DNA from: Prorocentrum cordatum
Taxonomy: Eukaryota; Sar; Dinophyceae; Prorocentrales; Prorocentraceae
Assembly: GCA_963575745.1 (NCBI GenBank)
Contig: CAUYUJ010007446.1
Coordinates: 612,501 to 676,500 of the forward strand
Direction of reading: 5' to 3'
DNA: 64,000 nucleotides
Below are positions 51,850 to 63,483 of the stretch, piece by piece (positions within the stretch are counted from its first letter, which is position 1; each line of letters begins with the position of its first letter). A program made the position numbers and the translations under genes. The notes below the pieces were generated by a model, which saw nothing but the letters and a program-made list of their open reading frames with translations, did not search any database and was not told where the DNA came from.

Positions 51850-54800
51850 AATTAATTCGTTTCCACACGTTTTTGCTCATTCGCAATTGCGTCGGACTTC
51901 AGGGCGTGCGCGGGCCCCCTTGGCAATCCGCGCCAATCTCTGGATTGCCTGCGTTGGTTTTTGTAGAATTGCGATGGCGACTGGTTGCGCCGAGGCGCGC
52001 CCCAGGACGCCGCGCGGCGGCGTCGACCTTTGGCGCGCTGCGGTTTTTGCTTATTAACGATTGCGCGTGGCTGCGCCAGTGCGCGCCCGAGGACGCCAGG
52101 CGGCGGCGCCGACCTCTTCTTTGTGTAATGTTTGTTGCTTCTTTGCGATTGCGAGTGGCTGCGCCGGGGCGTGCCCCGGGACGCCAGGCGGCGGCGCCGA
52201 CCTCTGGCGCGCGCTGTTTTTGGTTTATTTACGATTGCGAGTGGCTGCTCCAGTGTGCGCCGCAGGGCGCCAGGCGGCGGCGCCGACCTCGGCGGCGGGC
52301 CGCGCGAGGAAGCCTGGCGGCCGCGACCCCCCTGGCTCGCCGGCGCTGGTTTCTGATAGTTTGCGATTGTGTTTGCCTCCCCCCAGGCCCCGTCCAAGGA
52401 CGCCTGTCGGCCGCGCGCCCCCCCTGGCTCGCTGGCGCTGGTTCCCGATTGTTTGCGATTGTGTTTCGCCTTCGAGAGCCCGCCCAAGGACGCGTGGCGG
52501 CCGCGACCCCCCTCGCTCGTTGGCGCTGGTTTCTGATGATTTGCGATTCTGATTGCCCCCCCCCAGGCCCCGTCCAAGAACGCCTGGCGGCCGCGCCCCC
52601 CCCCTGGCTCGCTGGCGCTGGTTTCTGATCATTTGCGAGTGTGCTTCGCCTTTCCAGTGCCCGCCCAAAGACGCCTGGCGGCCGCGCCACCCCTGACTCG
52701 TTGGCGCTGGTTTCTGGTTCTTTTCGAGTGAGCTTGCCCCCCCTCCCCCCAGGCCCCGTCCAAGGGCGCCTGGCGGCCGCGCGCCCCCCCTGGCTCGTTG
52801 GTGTTGGTTTCGGAATATTTGCGATTGTGCTTCGCCTTTCCAGTGCCCGCCCAAAGACGCCTGGCGGCCGCGCCACCCCAGGCTGGTTTCTGATTGTTTG
52901 CGAGTGTGCTTGCTTCCCCAGGTCCCGCCCAAGGACGCCTGGCGGCCGCGCGCCCCCCCTTGGCTCGTTGACGCTGGTTTTTGGTTATTTGCGAGTGTGG
53001 GCCCGCGCAAGGAAGCCTGACGGCCGCGACCCCCTTGGTTCGCTGGCGCAGGTTTTTGATCATTTGCGAGTGTGCTTGCCCTCCCCCCCCAGGTCCCGCC
53101 CAAGGACGCCTGGCGGCCGCGCGCCCCCCTGGCTCGTTGGCGCTGGTTTCGGACTATTTGCGATTGTGGGCCCGCGCAAGGAAGCCTGGCGTCCGCGACT
53201 CCCCTGGCTCGCTGGCGTTGGTTTCTCATTATTTGCGATTGTGCTTGCCCCCCCCCCAGGTCCCGCCCGAGAACGCCTGGCGGCCGCGCGCCCCCCCCTG
53301 GTTCATTGGCGCTGGTTTCTGATTATTTGCGATTGTGGGCCCGCGCAAGGAAGCCCGGCGGCCGCGACCCCCCTGGCTCGCTGCGCTGGTTTCTGATTAT
53401 TTGCGATTGTGATTGCCCCCCCCCCCGCTCCCAGGCCCCGCCCAAGGGCGCATGGCGACCGCGCGCCCCGCCCTGACCGTTGGCGCTGGTTTCTGATTAT
53501 TTGCAATTGTGGGCCCGCGCAAGGAAGCCCGGCGGCCGCGACCCCCCTGGCTCGCTGGCGCTGGTTTCTGATCATTTGCGATTGTGCTTGCCCCCCCCCA
53601 GGTCCCGCCCAAGGACGCACGGCGGCCGCGCGCCCCCCCTCGGCTCGTTGGCGTTGGTTTCTGATTAATTGCGAGTGTGGGCCCGCGCAAGGAAGCCCGG
53701 CGGCCGCGACTCCTTGGCTCGCTGGCGCTTGTCTCTGATTATTTGCGAGCGTGCTTGCGCCCCGCCCCTCCCCCCCCCGAGCCCCGCCCAAGGTCCCTTG
53801 GCGGCCGCGCGCCCCCCCTGGCTCGTTGGCGCTGGTTTCTGATTATTTGCGATTGTGGGCCCGCGCAAGGAAGCCTGGCGGCCGCGACCCCCCCGGCTCG
53901 CTGGCGCGTTTTTTTTGTTGCGTCGATTGCGATTGCGCCCCCCCCTGGCTCGCCGGCGCCGGTTTTTGACGATTTGCGATTGTGCTTGCCCCCCCCCAGG
54001 TCCCGCCCAAGGGCGCCCGGCGGCCGCGCGCCCCTCCCCTGGCTCGTTGGCGTTGGTTTCTTGTTATTTGCGATGTGGGCCCGCGCAAGGAAGCCTGGCG
54101 GCCGCGACCCCCCTGGCTCATTGGCGCTAGTTTCTAATCCTTTGCGAGCGTGCTTGCACTTCCCCCCCTCCCAGGTCCCGCCCAAGGACGCCTGGCGGCC
54201 GCGCACCCCCCCCCCCTCCCCCCCTTGGCTCAATTGGCGATGGTTTTTGATTATTTGCGATTGTGGGCCCGCACAAGGAAGCCTGGCGCCGCGGGCCCCC
54301 CTGGCTCGCTGGCGCTGGTTTCTCATTATTTGCCATTGTGCTTGCCCCCCCAGGTCCCGCTCAAGGACGCTTGGCGGCCGCGCGTCCCCCCCCCCCCCTG
54401 GCTCGTTTGGCGTTGTTTCTGATTATTTTGCGATCGTGGGCCCGCGCAAGGGAACCTGGCGGCCGCGACCCCCCTGGCTCGCTGGCGCTGGCATCTGATT
54501 TTGTGATTGTGCTTGCCCCCCCCAGTCCCCCCAAGGAACGCCCGCTGCAGCGCTCCCCCCCCCCCCCCCCCTGGGTCGCTGGCGCTGGTTTCAGGTTATT
54601 TGCGACCGTGGGCCCGCGCAAGGAAACTTGGCGGCCGCGACCCCCCATGGCTCGCTGGCGCTGGTTTCTGATTATTTGCGAGCGTGGGCCCGCGCAAGGA
54701 AGCCCGGCGGCCGGCGAGCGTGCTTGCCCCCCCCCGCGCCCCAGGTCCCGCCCAAGGGCGCTTGGCGGCCGCGCGCCCCCCCTGGCTTGTTGGCGCTGGT

Positions 54801-56646
54801 TGCTGCTTGTTTGGTTGTGGGCCCGCACCAGGAAGCCTGGCGGCCGCGACCCCCTTGCCTCGCTGACGCTGCTTTCTGAGTATTTGCGCGCGCGCTCCCC
54901 CCCCCCCCCCCAGGTCCCGCCCAAGAACGCCTGGCGGCCGCGCGCCCCCCCTGGCTCGCTGGCGTTGGTCTTTCATTATTTCCGATTGTGGGCCCGCGCA
55001 AGGAAACCTGGCGGCCGCGACCCCCCTGCTCGCTGGCGCTGGTTTCTGCTTATTTGCGATTGTGCTTGCCCCCCGCCCCCCCCCCCCCCAGGTCTTGTCC
55101 AAGGACGCCTGTCGGCCGCGCGCCCCCCCCCCCCCTGGCTCGTTGGCGCTGGCTTCTGATTATTTGCGATTTTGTGCCCGCGCATAGACGCCTGGCGGCC
55201 GCGACCCCCCTGGCTCGCTGGCGCCGGTTCCTGATTATTTGCGAGTGTGCTTGCCCCCCCAGGTCCCGCCCAGGGACGCCTGGCGGCCGCGCGCCCCCCC
55301 AGGCTCGTTGGCGTTTATTTTTAATTATTGTGCTATTGTGGGCCCGCGCTAGGAAGCCTGGCGGCCGCGACCCCCCTGGCTCGCTGGCGTTGGTTTTTGA
55401 TTATTTGCGATTGTGCTTGCCCCCCCAGGTCCCACCCAAGGACGCCCGGCGGCCGCGCGCCCCCCTTGGCTCGTTGGCGCCGGCTCCTGATTCTTTGCAA
55501 GTGTGGGCCCGCGCAAGGAAGGCTGGCGGCCGCGACCCCCTGGCTCGCTGGCGCTGTTTTCCTATTATTTGCTATATCTGTGCTTGCCCCCCCCAGGTCC
55601 CGCCCAGGGACGCCTGGCGGCCGCGCGCCCCCCCCTGGCTCGTTGGCGCTGGTTGTTGATTAGTTGTGATTGTGGGCCCGCACAAGGAAGCCTGGCGGCC
55701 GCGACCCCCTTGGCTCGCCGGCGCTGGTTTTGATTATTTGTGATTGTGCTTGCCCCCCCCAGGTCCCGCCCAGGGGCGCCTGGCGGCCCCGCGCCCCCCC
55801 CTGGCTCGTTGGCGCTGGTTGCTGATTATTTGTAATTGTGGGCCCGCGCAAGGAAGCTCGGCGGCCCCGACTCCCTTGGCTCGCTGGCGCTGGTTCCTGA
55901 TCATTTGCGAGTGTGCTTGCCCCCCCCCTTCCCCCCCCTCCAGGCCCCGCCCAAGGGCGCCTGGCGGCCGCGCGCCCCCCTCTGCCTCGTGGTTTTTGGT
56001 GTCTGAAGATTTGCGATTGAGGGCCCGCGCAAGGAAGCCTGGCGGCCGCGACCCCCCTGGCTCGCCGGCATTGGTCTCTGATTATTTGCGTGTGTGCTTG
56101 CCCCCCCAGGTCCCGCCCAAGGACGCCTGGCGGCCGCGCGTCTCCTCCCCCCTGGCTCGTTGGCGTTGGTTTCTGGTTATTTGCGATTGTGGGCCCGCGC
56201 AGGGAGGCTCGGCGGCCGCGACTCCCTCGTCTCGCTGGCGGTGGTTTCTGATTATTTGCGAGTGCGCTTGCCCCCCCTCTCCAGGTCCTGCCCAAGTGCG
56301 CCTGGCGGCCGCGCGCCGCCCCCTGGCTCGTTGGCGTTGGCTTCTGATTATTTGCGATTGTGGGCCCGCGCAAGGAAGCCTGGCGGCCGCGACCCCCCTG
56401 GCTCGCCGGCGCTGGTTTCTGTTCAGTTGCGATAGTGCTTGCCCCCCCAGGTCCCGCCCAAGGACGCCTGGCGGCCGCGCGCCCCCCCTGGCTCGTTGGC
56501 GCTGGTTGCTGATTATTTGCGATTGTGGGCCCGCGCAAGGAAGCCTGGCGGCCGCGACCCCCCTGGCTCGCCGGCGTTGGTTTTTGATTATTTGCGATTG
56601 CGCTTGCCCCCCCAGGTCCCGCCCAAGGGCGCCTGGCGGCCGCGCG
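51850..56646 (+). repeat. satellite array, forward arm (77/88-bp monomers)
   Basis: Two monomer types alternate over most of the arm. Type B is 77 bp: GGCGGCCGCGCGCC, CTGGCTCGTTGGCGCTGG, TTTCTGATTATTTGCGATTG, then GGCCCGCGCAAGGAAGCCT. Type A is about 88 bp: GGCGGCCGCGACCCC, CTGGCTCGCTGGCGCTGG and CCCCAGGTCCCGCCCAAGG. The dimer is about 165 bp. A third type (TTTCCAGTGCCCGCCCAAAG) occurs at 52650-52880. The left edge (51850-52350) is the most diverged. Pro/Ala/Arg-rich ORFs are artefacts. Confidence 0.97.
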
Positions 56647-58965
56647 CGAAAATAATGAAAAACCAGCGCCAGCGAGTTGGCGGGGTCGCGGCCGCCAGGC
56701 GTCTTTGGGCGGGCCCTGGAAAAGCGAAACGCAATCGCAAATTATCGGGAACCAGCGCCAGCGAGCCAGGGGGCGCGCGCGGCCGCCAGGCGTTCTTGGA
56801 CGGGGCCTGGGGGAGGAAGCACAATCGCAAACAATCGGGAACCAGCGCCAACGAGCGACGCGGGGCGCGGCCGTCAGGCGTCTTTGGGCGGGCCCTGGAA
56901 AGGCGAAACACAATCGCAAATAATTAAGAATCAGCGCCAGCGAGCCAGGGAGGGGGCACGCGGCCGACAAGCGTCCTTGGACGGGGCCTGGGAGACGGGC
57001 AAACACAGCCGCAAATGAGCAGAAACCAGCGCCAGCGAGCCAAGGGGGTCGCGGCCGCCAGGCTTCCTTGCGCGGGCTCATAATCGCAAATGGTCCGAAA
57101 CCAGCGCCCACGAGCCAGGGGGGAGCGCGCGGCCGCCAGGCGTCCTTGGACGGGGCCTGGGGGGGCAATCACAACCGCAAACAATCAGAAGCCAGCGCCG
57201 GCGAGCCAGGGCGGTCGCGGCCGCCGGGCGTCCTTGGGCGGGCACTGGAAAGGGAACGCACAATCGCAAATAATCAAGAACCAGCGCCAGCGAGCCAGGC
57301 GGCGCGCGCGGCCGCCAGGCGTCTTTGGGCGGGCCTTGGAAAGGCGAAACACAGTCGCTACAAATCAGAAACCAGCGCCCCCACGAGCCAGGGGTGGCGC
57401 GGCCGCCAGGCGTCTTTGGGCGGGCTTTCGAAAGGCGAAGCGCATTCGAAACTATTCCGAAACCAGCGCCAACGAGCCATGGGGGGCGCGCGGCCGCCAG
57501 GCGTCCTTGGACGGGGCCGGGAGGGGGCAAGCACAATCGCAAATAAGCAGAAACCAGCGCCAGCGAGCCAGTGGGGTCGCGTTCCGCCAGGCGTCTTTGG
57601 GCGGGCACTGGAAAGGCGAAACGCAATCGCACGCTATCGGGGGCCGGCTCCAGCGAGCCAGGGGGCGCGCGCGGCCGCCAGGCGTTCTTGGACGGGGCTT
57701 GGGGGGAGCAAGCACAATCGCAAATAATCGGGAACCGGCGCCAACGAGCGACGGGGGGCGCGGCCGTCAGGCGTCTTTGGGCGGGCCCTGGAAAGGCGAA
57801 ACACAATCGCCAATAATCAGCAACCAGCGCCAACGAGCCAGGGGAGGGCGCGCTGCCGCCAGGCGTCCTTGGGCGGGACCTGGGGGGGCAAGCGCACTCG
57901 CAAATAATCAGACACCAGCGCCAGCGAGCCAGCGGGGTCGCGGCCGCCATGCTTCCTTGCGCGGGCTCACAATCGCAAATATCCAGATACCAGCGCCGAC
58001 GAGCCAGGGGGGGCGCGCGGCCGCCAGGCGTCCTTGGACGGGACCTGGGGGGGAAGCACAATCGCAAATTATCAGAAGTCAGCGCCGGCGAGCCAGGGGG
58101 GTCGCGGCCGCCAGGCGTCCTTGGGCGGGCCCTGGAAAGGCAAAACGCACTTGCAAATTATCGAAAACCAGCGCCAGCGAGCCAGGCGGTGCGCGCGGCC
58201 GCCAGGCGTCTTTGGGCGGGCCCTGGAAAGGCGAAACACATTCGCAAATAATCAGAAACCAGCGCCAACGCGCCAGGGGTGGCGCGGCCGCCAGGCGTCT
58301 CTGGGCGGGCTCTCGGAAGGCGAAGCACACTTGCAAGTGTCCCGAAACCGGCGCCAACGAGCCATGGGGGGCGCGCGGCCGCCGGGCGTCCTTGGACGAG
58401 GCCGGGGGGGGGGCGAGCACAATCGCAAATAATCAGAAACCAGCGCCAGCGAGCCAGTGGGATCGCGGCCGCCAGGCGTCTCTGGGTGGGCACTGGAAAG
58501 GCGAAACACAATCGCAAATACTCAGCAACCAGCGCCAGCGAGCCAGGGGGCGCGCGCGGCCGCCAGGCGTTCTTGGACGGGGCCCGGGGGGAGCAAGCAC
58601 AATCGCAAATAATCAGAAACCAGCGCCAACGAGCGAGGGGGGTCGCGGCCGTCAGGCGTCTTTGGGCGGGCCCTGGAAAGGCGAAACACAATCGCTAATA
58701 ATCGAGAATCAGCGCCAGCGAGCCAGGGGGGGCGCGCGGCCGACAGGCGTCCTTGGACGGGGCCTGGGGGGAGGCAAACACAATCGCAAATAATCAGAAA
58801 CCAGCGCCAGCGAGCCAGGGGGGTCGCGGCCGCCAGGCTTCCTCGTGCGGGCTCACAATCGCAAAGTGATCAGAAACCAGCGCCAACGAGCCAGGGGGGC
58901 GCGCGGCCGCCAGGCGTCTTTGGACGGGACATGGGGGGGCCAGCACAATCGCAAACGATCAGAAG
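56647..58965 (-). repeat. satellite array, inverted arm
   Basis: The same monomers in reverse orientation (ATCAGAAACCAGCGCCAGCG, CGGCCGCCAGGCGTCCTTGG). The TTTGGGCGGGCCCTGGAAAG type is much commoner here than in the forward arm, so the arms are not simple mirror copies. Confidence 0.97.
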
Positions 58966-58991
58966 CCCGACCCTGCCGTCGACACCCAGCC

Positions 58992-59605
58992 ATGACGCAC
59001 ATCAGCGACTACATCAAGCCCTTCGAGAAGGGGACGCGTTGGTCCGTGGTGCACTACCTACATTTTTCCTCTTCTCCAAGATCTGTACTTTTACGTTTTG
59101 GCTTTTCGTTGACCAGCCCGAAGTCCCATATGTGACGCCTCGTGGACCGGGGGAGCTCTTCCCGGGGTTCGGCGAACATCGGCTCCAAACGAAACCCTGC
59201 ACCGTGTCCGCGGCACCGCTCTCCCTGGACGACCGCGACGGACGGTCGGTACAGAGTTCGGTGCTGTGGGCAGCAACGCCCGGGAGGGGGGCGCTGTCCT
59301 TCGGGAGCGCTACGGCGGAAGGCGTCTGATCTACGGCGTTTGGACTGAAAGTTCATCTTGTTTGTTTGACCTTGTGAATCTTTTTCGGGTACCACGACAT
59401 AACGAAGCTTTTCGCAGCCGGGCGGTGGCGGTGGAACCGCGTTCCGGCATGCGATACCAACGAAGCCAGCGACACGGACCGCGACGCCTTGGGTGCAGGG
59501 GGTCGGCGCTTCCCCATTCGTGTTCGCTCTCCTCTACGCGGACTATCTGAGTCATGTCTCCAAGCCTTCATGGTTGAGGGCCGCGAGGTTTTGAACCAGG
59601 CCTAG
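58992..59605 (+). pseudogene. probable gene broken at or near homopolymers, unknown protein
   Basis: Starts at ATG 58992 just past the satellite: MTHISDYIKPFEKGTRWSVV. One T missing from the T5 at 59063-59067 would restore LFSKICTFTFWLFVDQPEVP and GPGELFPGFGEHRLQTKPCT. One G missing from G6 at 59286-59291 leads to GGRRLIYGVWTESSSCLFDL. One extra base near T5 at 59381 leads to FGYHDITKLFAAGRWRWNRV and DTNEASDTDRDALGAGGRRF, ending ESCLQAFMVEGREVLNQA at TAG 59603-59605. Either indel errors in a real gene of about 200 residues or a young pseudogene. Family not recognised; a minus ORF (59054-59395) is the main alternative. Confidence 0.35.
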
Positions 59606-60300
59606 AATCTTCGAGCGAGTGTGTCCCGATGTTCTCTTGTGGCTATCTGTTCGTCCTCGTTTTTTTCCGTGTTCACGTTTCTCCACGTTTTAATTTTCGC
59701 TCAGTTGCTCTTGATGTACAATTCGGGGGGCGCGCGTGTATAATATATTGCTAGATGTTTGTGTTCGCGCCAGGTTTGCTTCCGTCTTCCAGAGGCGGCT
59801 CCAACAGCTTGTGCTGGAGCGGGGGGAACCCTCCGATCTTTGGGAATTGACGCTATCTCCTCGCATCCCGCTCGCTTCGCACCCCCTGCTGGGTTTCAGG
59901 TACTGGAAACCGCGATTTTGAAGCGTTGTTTTCTGCGGGCGTTCCTGTTGAAAATGGATGTCTGACTTCCTCCCTGCTCGTTCCCCTCCCTCTTCTCCTG
60001 TCCCCTCTCCATTTCCTCGCCTCCTCTGCGGTTCCTGGGCGTTTCACTGCTTTTTTAAAAGGGCCGCGCGGCGCGGGAGCTCCTTTCCCTGCCGGGACAC
60101 CCGGGGAAAATTTCGAAGTGTAATTTGTTGGTCTATTTTCTTCGCCCGCACCCTGCCGCCGTGCTGTCTGGAAGACCGCCGCTGTGCGTAGCACAGATAG
60201 GCGTCTGGTGTGTGCTGTTGGCTGGTGAGATTAACACGCGTTGCCGAGGTCGCTATCGGTTAAACATGAAACATGTTTCTTTAGATAAAAAGATGTTTGT
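59606..60300. other. stretch without a supported gene
   Basis: One 61-codon plus ORF (59736-59921) reads FASVFQRRLQQLVLERGEPS and could be a small exon. Nothing else. Confidence 0.4.
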
Positions 60301-60382
60301 TTTTATGTACCAATCACTGTAATGTGTATATATATATATATATATATGTATATGTATATGTATATGTATGTATGCATATGCG

Positions 60383-60418
<36 letters not shown>
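60300..60418. repeat. (TA)n / TATG microsatellite
   Basis: (TA)n, TATATG repeats and a second (TA)n. 60418-61070 has no gene supported. Confidence 0.95.
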
Positions 60419-61074
60419 CCAGTACAACATAGAACATGCAACATCAAAGACATCGATCGCACGCGCCCAGAACATGGTTCCACGCACCAGCCAGGGTGAT
60501 TGAGCGCAAGGCCCGGCAAGACGTGCGCGAGACATCGGGGGGGGGGTATTGGGGACACGCGGAGCGTATACACACTAGCGGCGCAGGCGGTGTGAAACGC
60601 GAAACTGCAGTGTCCAAGAGTCGGGCAGGAAAGCGAGGAACAAAAGGTGCGGATCATGCAAATATGTGACAGCAGAAGGTGTTGCATTGAATGAAGGGTC
60701 GCGCACACTGCGAACTCGCCTTTTCGAAAGCTCTGCCATACAGACGCCTATCACAGCGCGCCGTTAAGAGCGACAGACATTGTGACTTCGCCCTGCAACG
60801 CAATCCGAACATGAAGCAACGTGGACACACTGAAGCACCCATCGTCCGTTTTTGACGCGCGATTGGTGCGCTATTATCCCGCGCTCGCGCTCGTGAACTC
60901 ATTGAGCGCCAAAGTGATTCCACACCTTCCCGAACGGCCGAAGCAGACACCCAAATCCATCACAATGCCCCAATATGGGAGTCTGGTGAATCAGTCAGAT
61001 CTGAGGGGAGTGAGAATGATGAGGGGGTTGGGTAGCACATCATCGGAGCCTGGCATATACCCTGTGAGTTCTGT

Positions 61075-61165
61075 ATTTAACGTCGACTGGCGTCGGGTGG
61101 CGCCGTTTTAGCGTCCGCTGGCGTCGAGTAGCGTCGATTTAGCGCCGACTAGCGTCGATTCGCAT
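61075..61165. repeat. AGCGTCGATT minisatellite, copy 2
   Basis: Units such as CTGGCGTCGGGTGGCG and TAGCGTCGATTT, matching 4725-4804, both ending TTCGCATCGA(C/T). Confidence 0.7.
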
Positions 61166-61319
61166 CGATGCGGCAGAGCCAACAAGATGGTACGGGAGTC
61201 TCCCATGAGTTGCCACCGAAAAAGATGCTGGGTCAGTCGATCGAGGGCCGTGGACCGATGTTCGATATGTCTGCGCTTCCGGGCCTTCTCGGGCCTCCTG
61301 GGGCGCCTTCGCCGCCGCG

Positions 61320-62060
61320 GTTGGAGGAGGAGGAGGAGGAGGAAGAGGATGAGAAGGGGGGTGGAAAAGTTTGGTAATCATTTAATCGCAAAAAACGTCG
61401 CGTTAAACACAACACATATACAAGGTGGAGGAACAGGGCAGAGGGTGGAACAGGAGGAGCAGCAGGAGCAAGAGGAGGCAGGGCGAGCAGCAGGAGGGGT
61501 CAGGAGCACCAGCAGGGGTGGGTGGGCGGGGGACGAGGAAGAGAAGAGAAGGAGGGGCATGAGAATGGGGATGGGGAGGAAGGCGAGGAGAAGCGAAGAG
61601 TAGAAGGAGATTGGTGGAGGACGGGGAGAGAGTCAGGAGGTCTAGAGGAGAAGGAAGATCGGCAGCAGCAAAAGGGAACGCGTGCGGATGAGAACGACGA
61701 GGAGGATGCGGAGGAGGAGGAGGAGGAGGAAAACGAGGAGGAGGAGGAGGAGGAGGAGGAGGACAATGAGGTTGAGGAGGAGAATGCGGAGGAGAATGAG
61801 GAGAATGAGGAGGAGAATGAGGAGGAGGAGGAGGAGGAGGAGGAGGAGGAGGCTCCCGAGCGAACGCTTCTGGCGGCGCCCCTGGGCCCGCCCCGCGGGC
61901 ACCATACTGCTGTACTGGCACTCGCCGGCGCTGCGCGGGGGGCTCGAGGCGCGCGCTGCCCTGCGCCCCCGGCAGGAGCCAGGGGAGGAGGAGGAGGAGG
62001 AGGAGGAGGAGAAGGAGGAGGAGGAGGAGCAGGAGGAGGAGGAGGAGGGTTGGAGGAGGA
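61320..62060. repeat. GGA/GAG tracts around a coding-like island
   Basis: Purine tracts at 61320-61660, 61690-61855 and 61980-62055. Between the last two, TILLYWHSPALRGGLEARAA (about 61907-61970) reads like an exon of unknown function. Confidence 0.85.
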
Positions 62061-62212
62061 GCGGCGGCGCCGGCACAGCCAGGGGAGGCGCGGGTCTCAG
62101 GGGCAGCGCAGGGGTCGAGCAGTGGCGAGGCGTCCTGGCTTGCCGGCATCCACGGGCGACTGGTGTGCGCCGTACCGCGCTGGCGTCTCCCGAGGCGTCG
62201 TCGAACACCGAC

Positions 62213-62450
62213 CAAGGTCAGAGCCCCGAATCATCCGGGGTAACTCGGGTCAGGGCTAAGTCGGGTTCGTTTTTCGGAAATCCGAACCCGAGTTACCCCG
62301 GACCCGAGTTACCCCGGATACTTCGGGCGTCCAGAACCCCAAATCATCAGGGGTAATTCGGGTCAGGGCTAACTCGGGTTCGTTTTTCGGGAATCCGAAC
62401 CCGAGGTACCCTGGACCCGAGATACCTCGGATAGCTCGGGCGCCCAACGA
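62213..62450. repeat. two tandem copies of a 117-bp nested palindrome
   Basis: Each unit has an outer pair (CCGGGGTAACTCGGGTC / GACCCGAGTTACCCCGG) and an inner stem (GTCGGGTTCG / CGAACCCGAGTT) around TTTTTCGG. The second copy differs at scattered positions. Confidence 0.85.
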
Positions 62451-62454
62451 GGAG

Positions 62455-63480
62455 TGGCAAGGTGCATAGTTTCTCGGCCCTTAGATCCGACAAGCTATGC
62501 ATTGGACTGCGAGCGCGGCCTGACGGGAGTCTAAACATGGTATTGTGCATGGGCGCCGTTCTCGTGAGGATTGATTTTGGTTTGCACCACATGCTATTAA
62601 AGCATTTTGGCCGCCGCGGCAGCCTCGGTGTGATACCTAGGCTTTTTGTTCGAAAATCAATGCTGCTTTGGTGCTCAGAGTGTTTTTTTTGAGTATAAGA
62701 ACATGTCGTAATAGGCCCATAGGAATGCCTTGACGGTCGGTCCCTGCTCAATAGGGGGGCTTGGGCAAATGTTCGCCCCGGGTTGGATGGGGAGAGATCT
62801 TCCCCCCGTCTTCTCTCAAGGGGGGATGCGCTCCCAGTCGTGAAAGATTAGTTATGCTTCCCTTTCGTCATGATGAACCCCGTGTGGCGCCCGTACACAC
62901 CTCCACCGGCGCCGCCAAAAAGCATCGCCCCCGCATGTGCAGCGCATGTAGCGGACGGACGAGAACAGGTCGGGAAGGGAGGGAGGGGCGGCCGTCCATG
63001 CGGACGTCGGGCCGCTCAACCATGTATGATTTTTACATTAGGCTAGGGGGATCGGGTTTTCGGGCGTTTTCGGTGCTTCTCGGCGGTGTTTCGGCTTCGG
63101 GATTCTCTCCAGCAGCTGTGCCTCGCCGAGAGCTTTCCGGGGGGGGGGCGGATCGGCCCGAACGGCCACCAAAGGCCTGAGGTAAGGCACGAAAACCAAC
63201 CATAAGGGACACAGATAGGTTGTGAGAGTGAATGCGTCGACTTCCAATCGCCCATCAATGCCGACAGGAGCTTGATAGGGCCATCTCTCTGGGGACCGTG
63301 CGGATTCGCAATGGGGGACTTATCGCAGATCTGTCGGCGATGCATCGCCGATTCCGGCTCGATTCCAGCTGTATCCCCCCCCTCACGTTCCCCTTCAGAG
63401 GTGTGGCGGGGGCACACACACACACCTTCCTTTCATCCGTTAAGGCATTATCGACTCCTGTCGTCCCCTGACTCGCGCTG
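62455..63480. other. stretch without a supported gene
   Basis: Small ORFs on both strands (62462-62692 plus, 62347-62751 minus, 63232-63471 plus) with no motif or splice structure. Confidence 0.4.
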
Positions 63481-63483
63481 GAG

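Noticed and set aside
55660-58793. Long ORFs (up to 567 codons) across the satellite array on both strands
   Set aside because: They follow the monomer period, change register with monomer length and encode the same Pro/Ala/Arg/Gly words repeatedly. Stop-poor repeats explain them.
51850-58965. CRISPR-like appearance of regular repeats
   Set aside because: Monomers are contiguous without unique spacers, vary in sequence and lack cas genes; the genome is eukaryotic.
60253-60708. 151-codon minus ORF with Ile/Tyr run
   Set aside because: Half of it is the (TA)n microsatellite; the rest has no motif.
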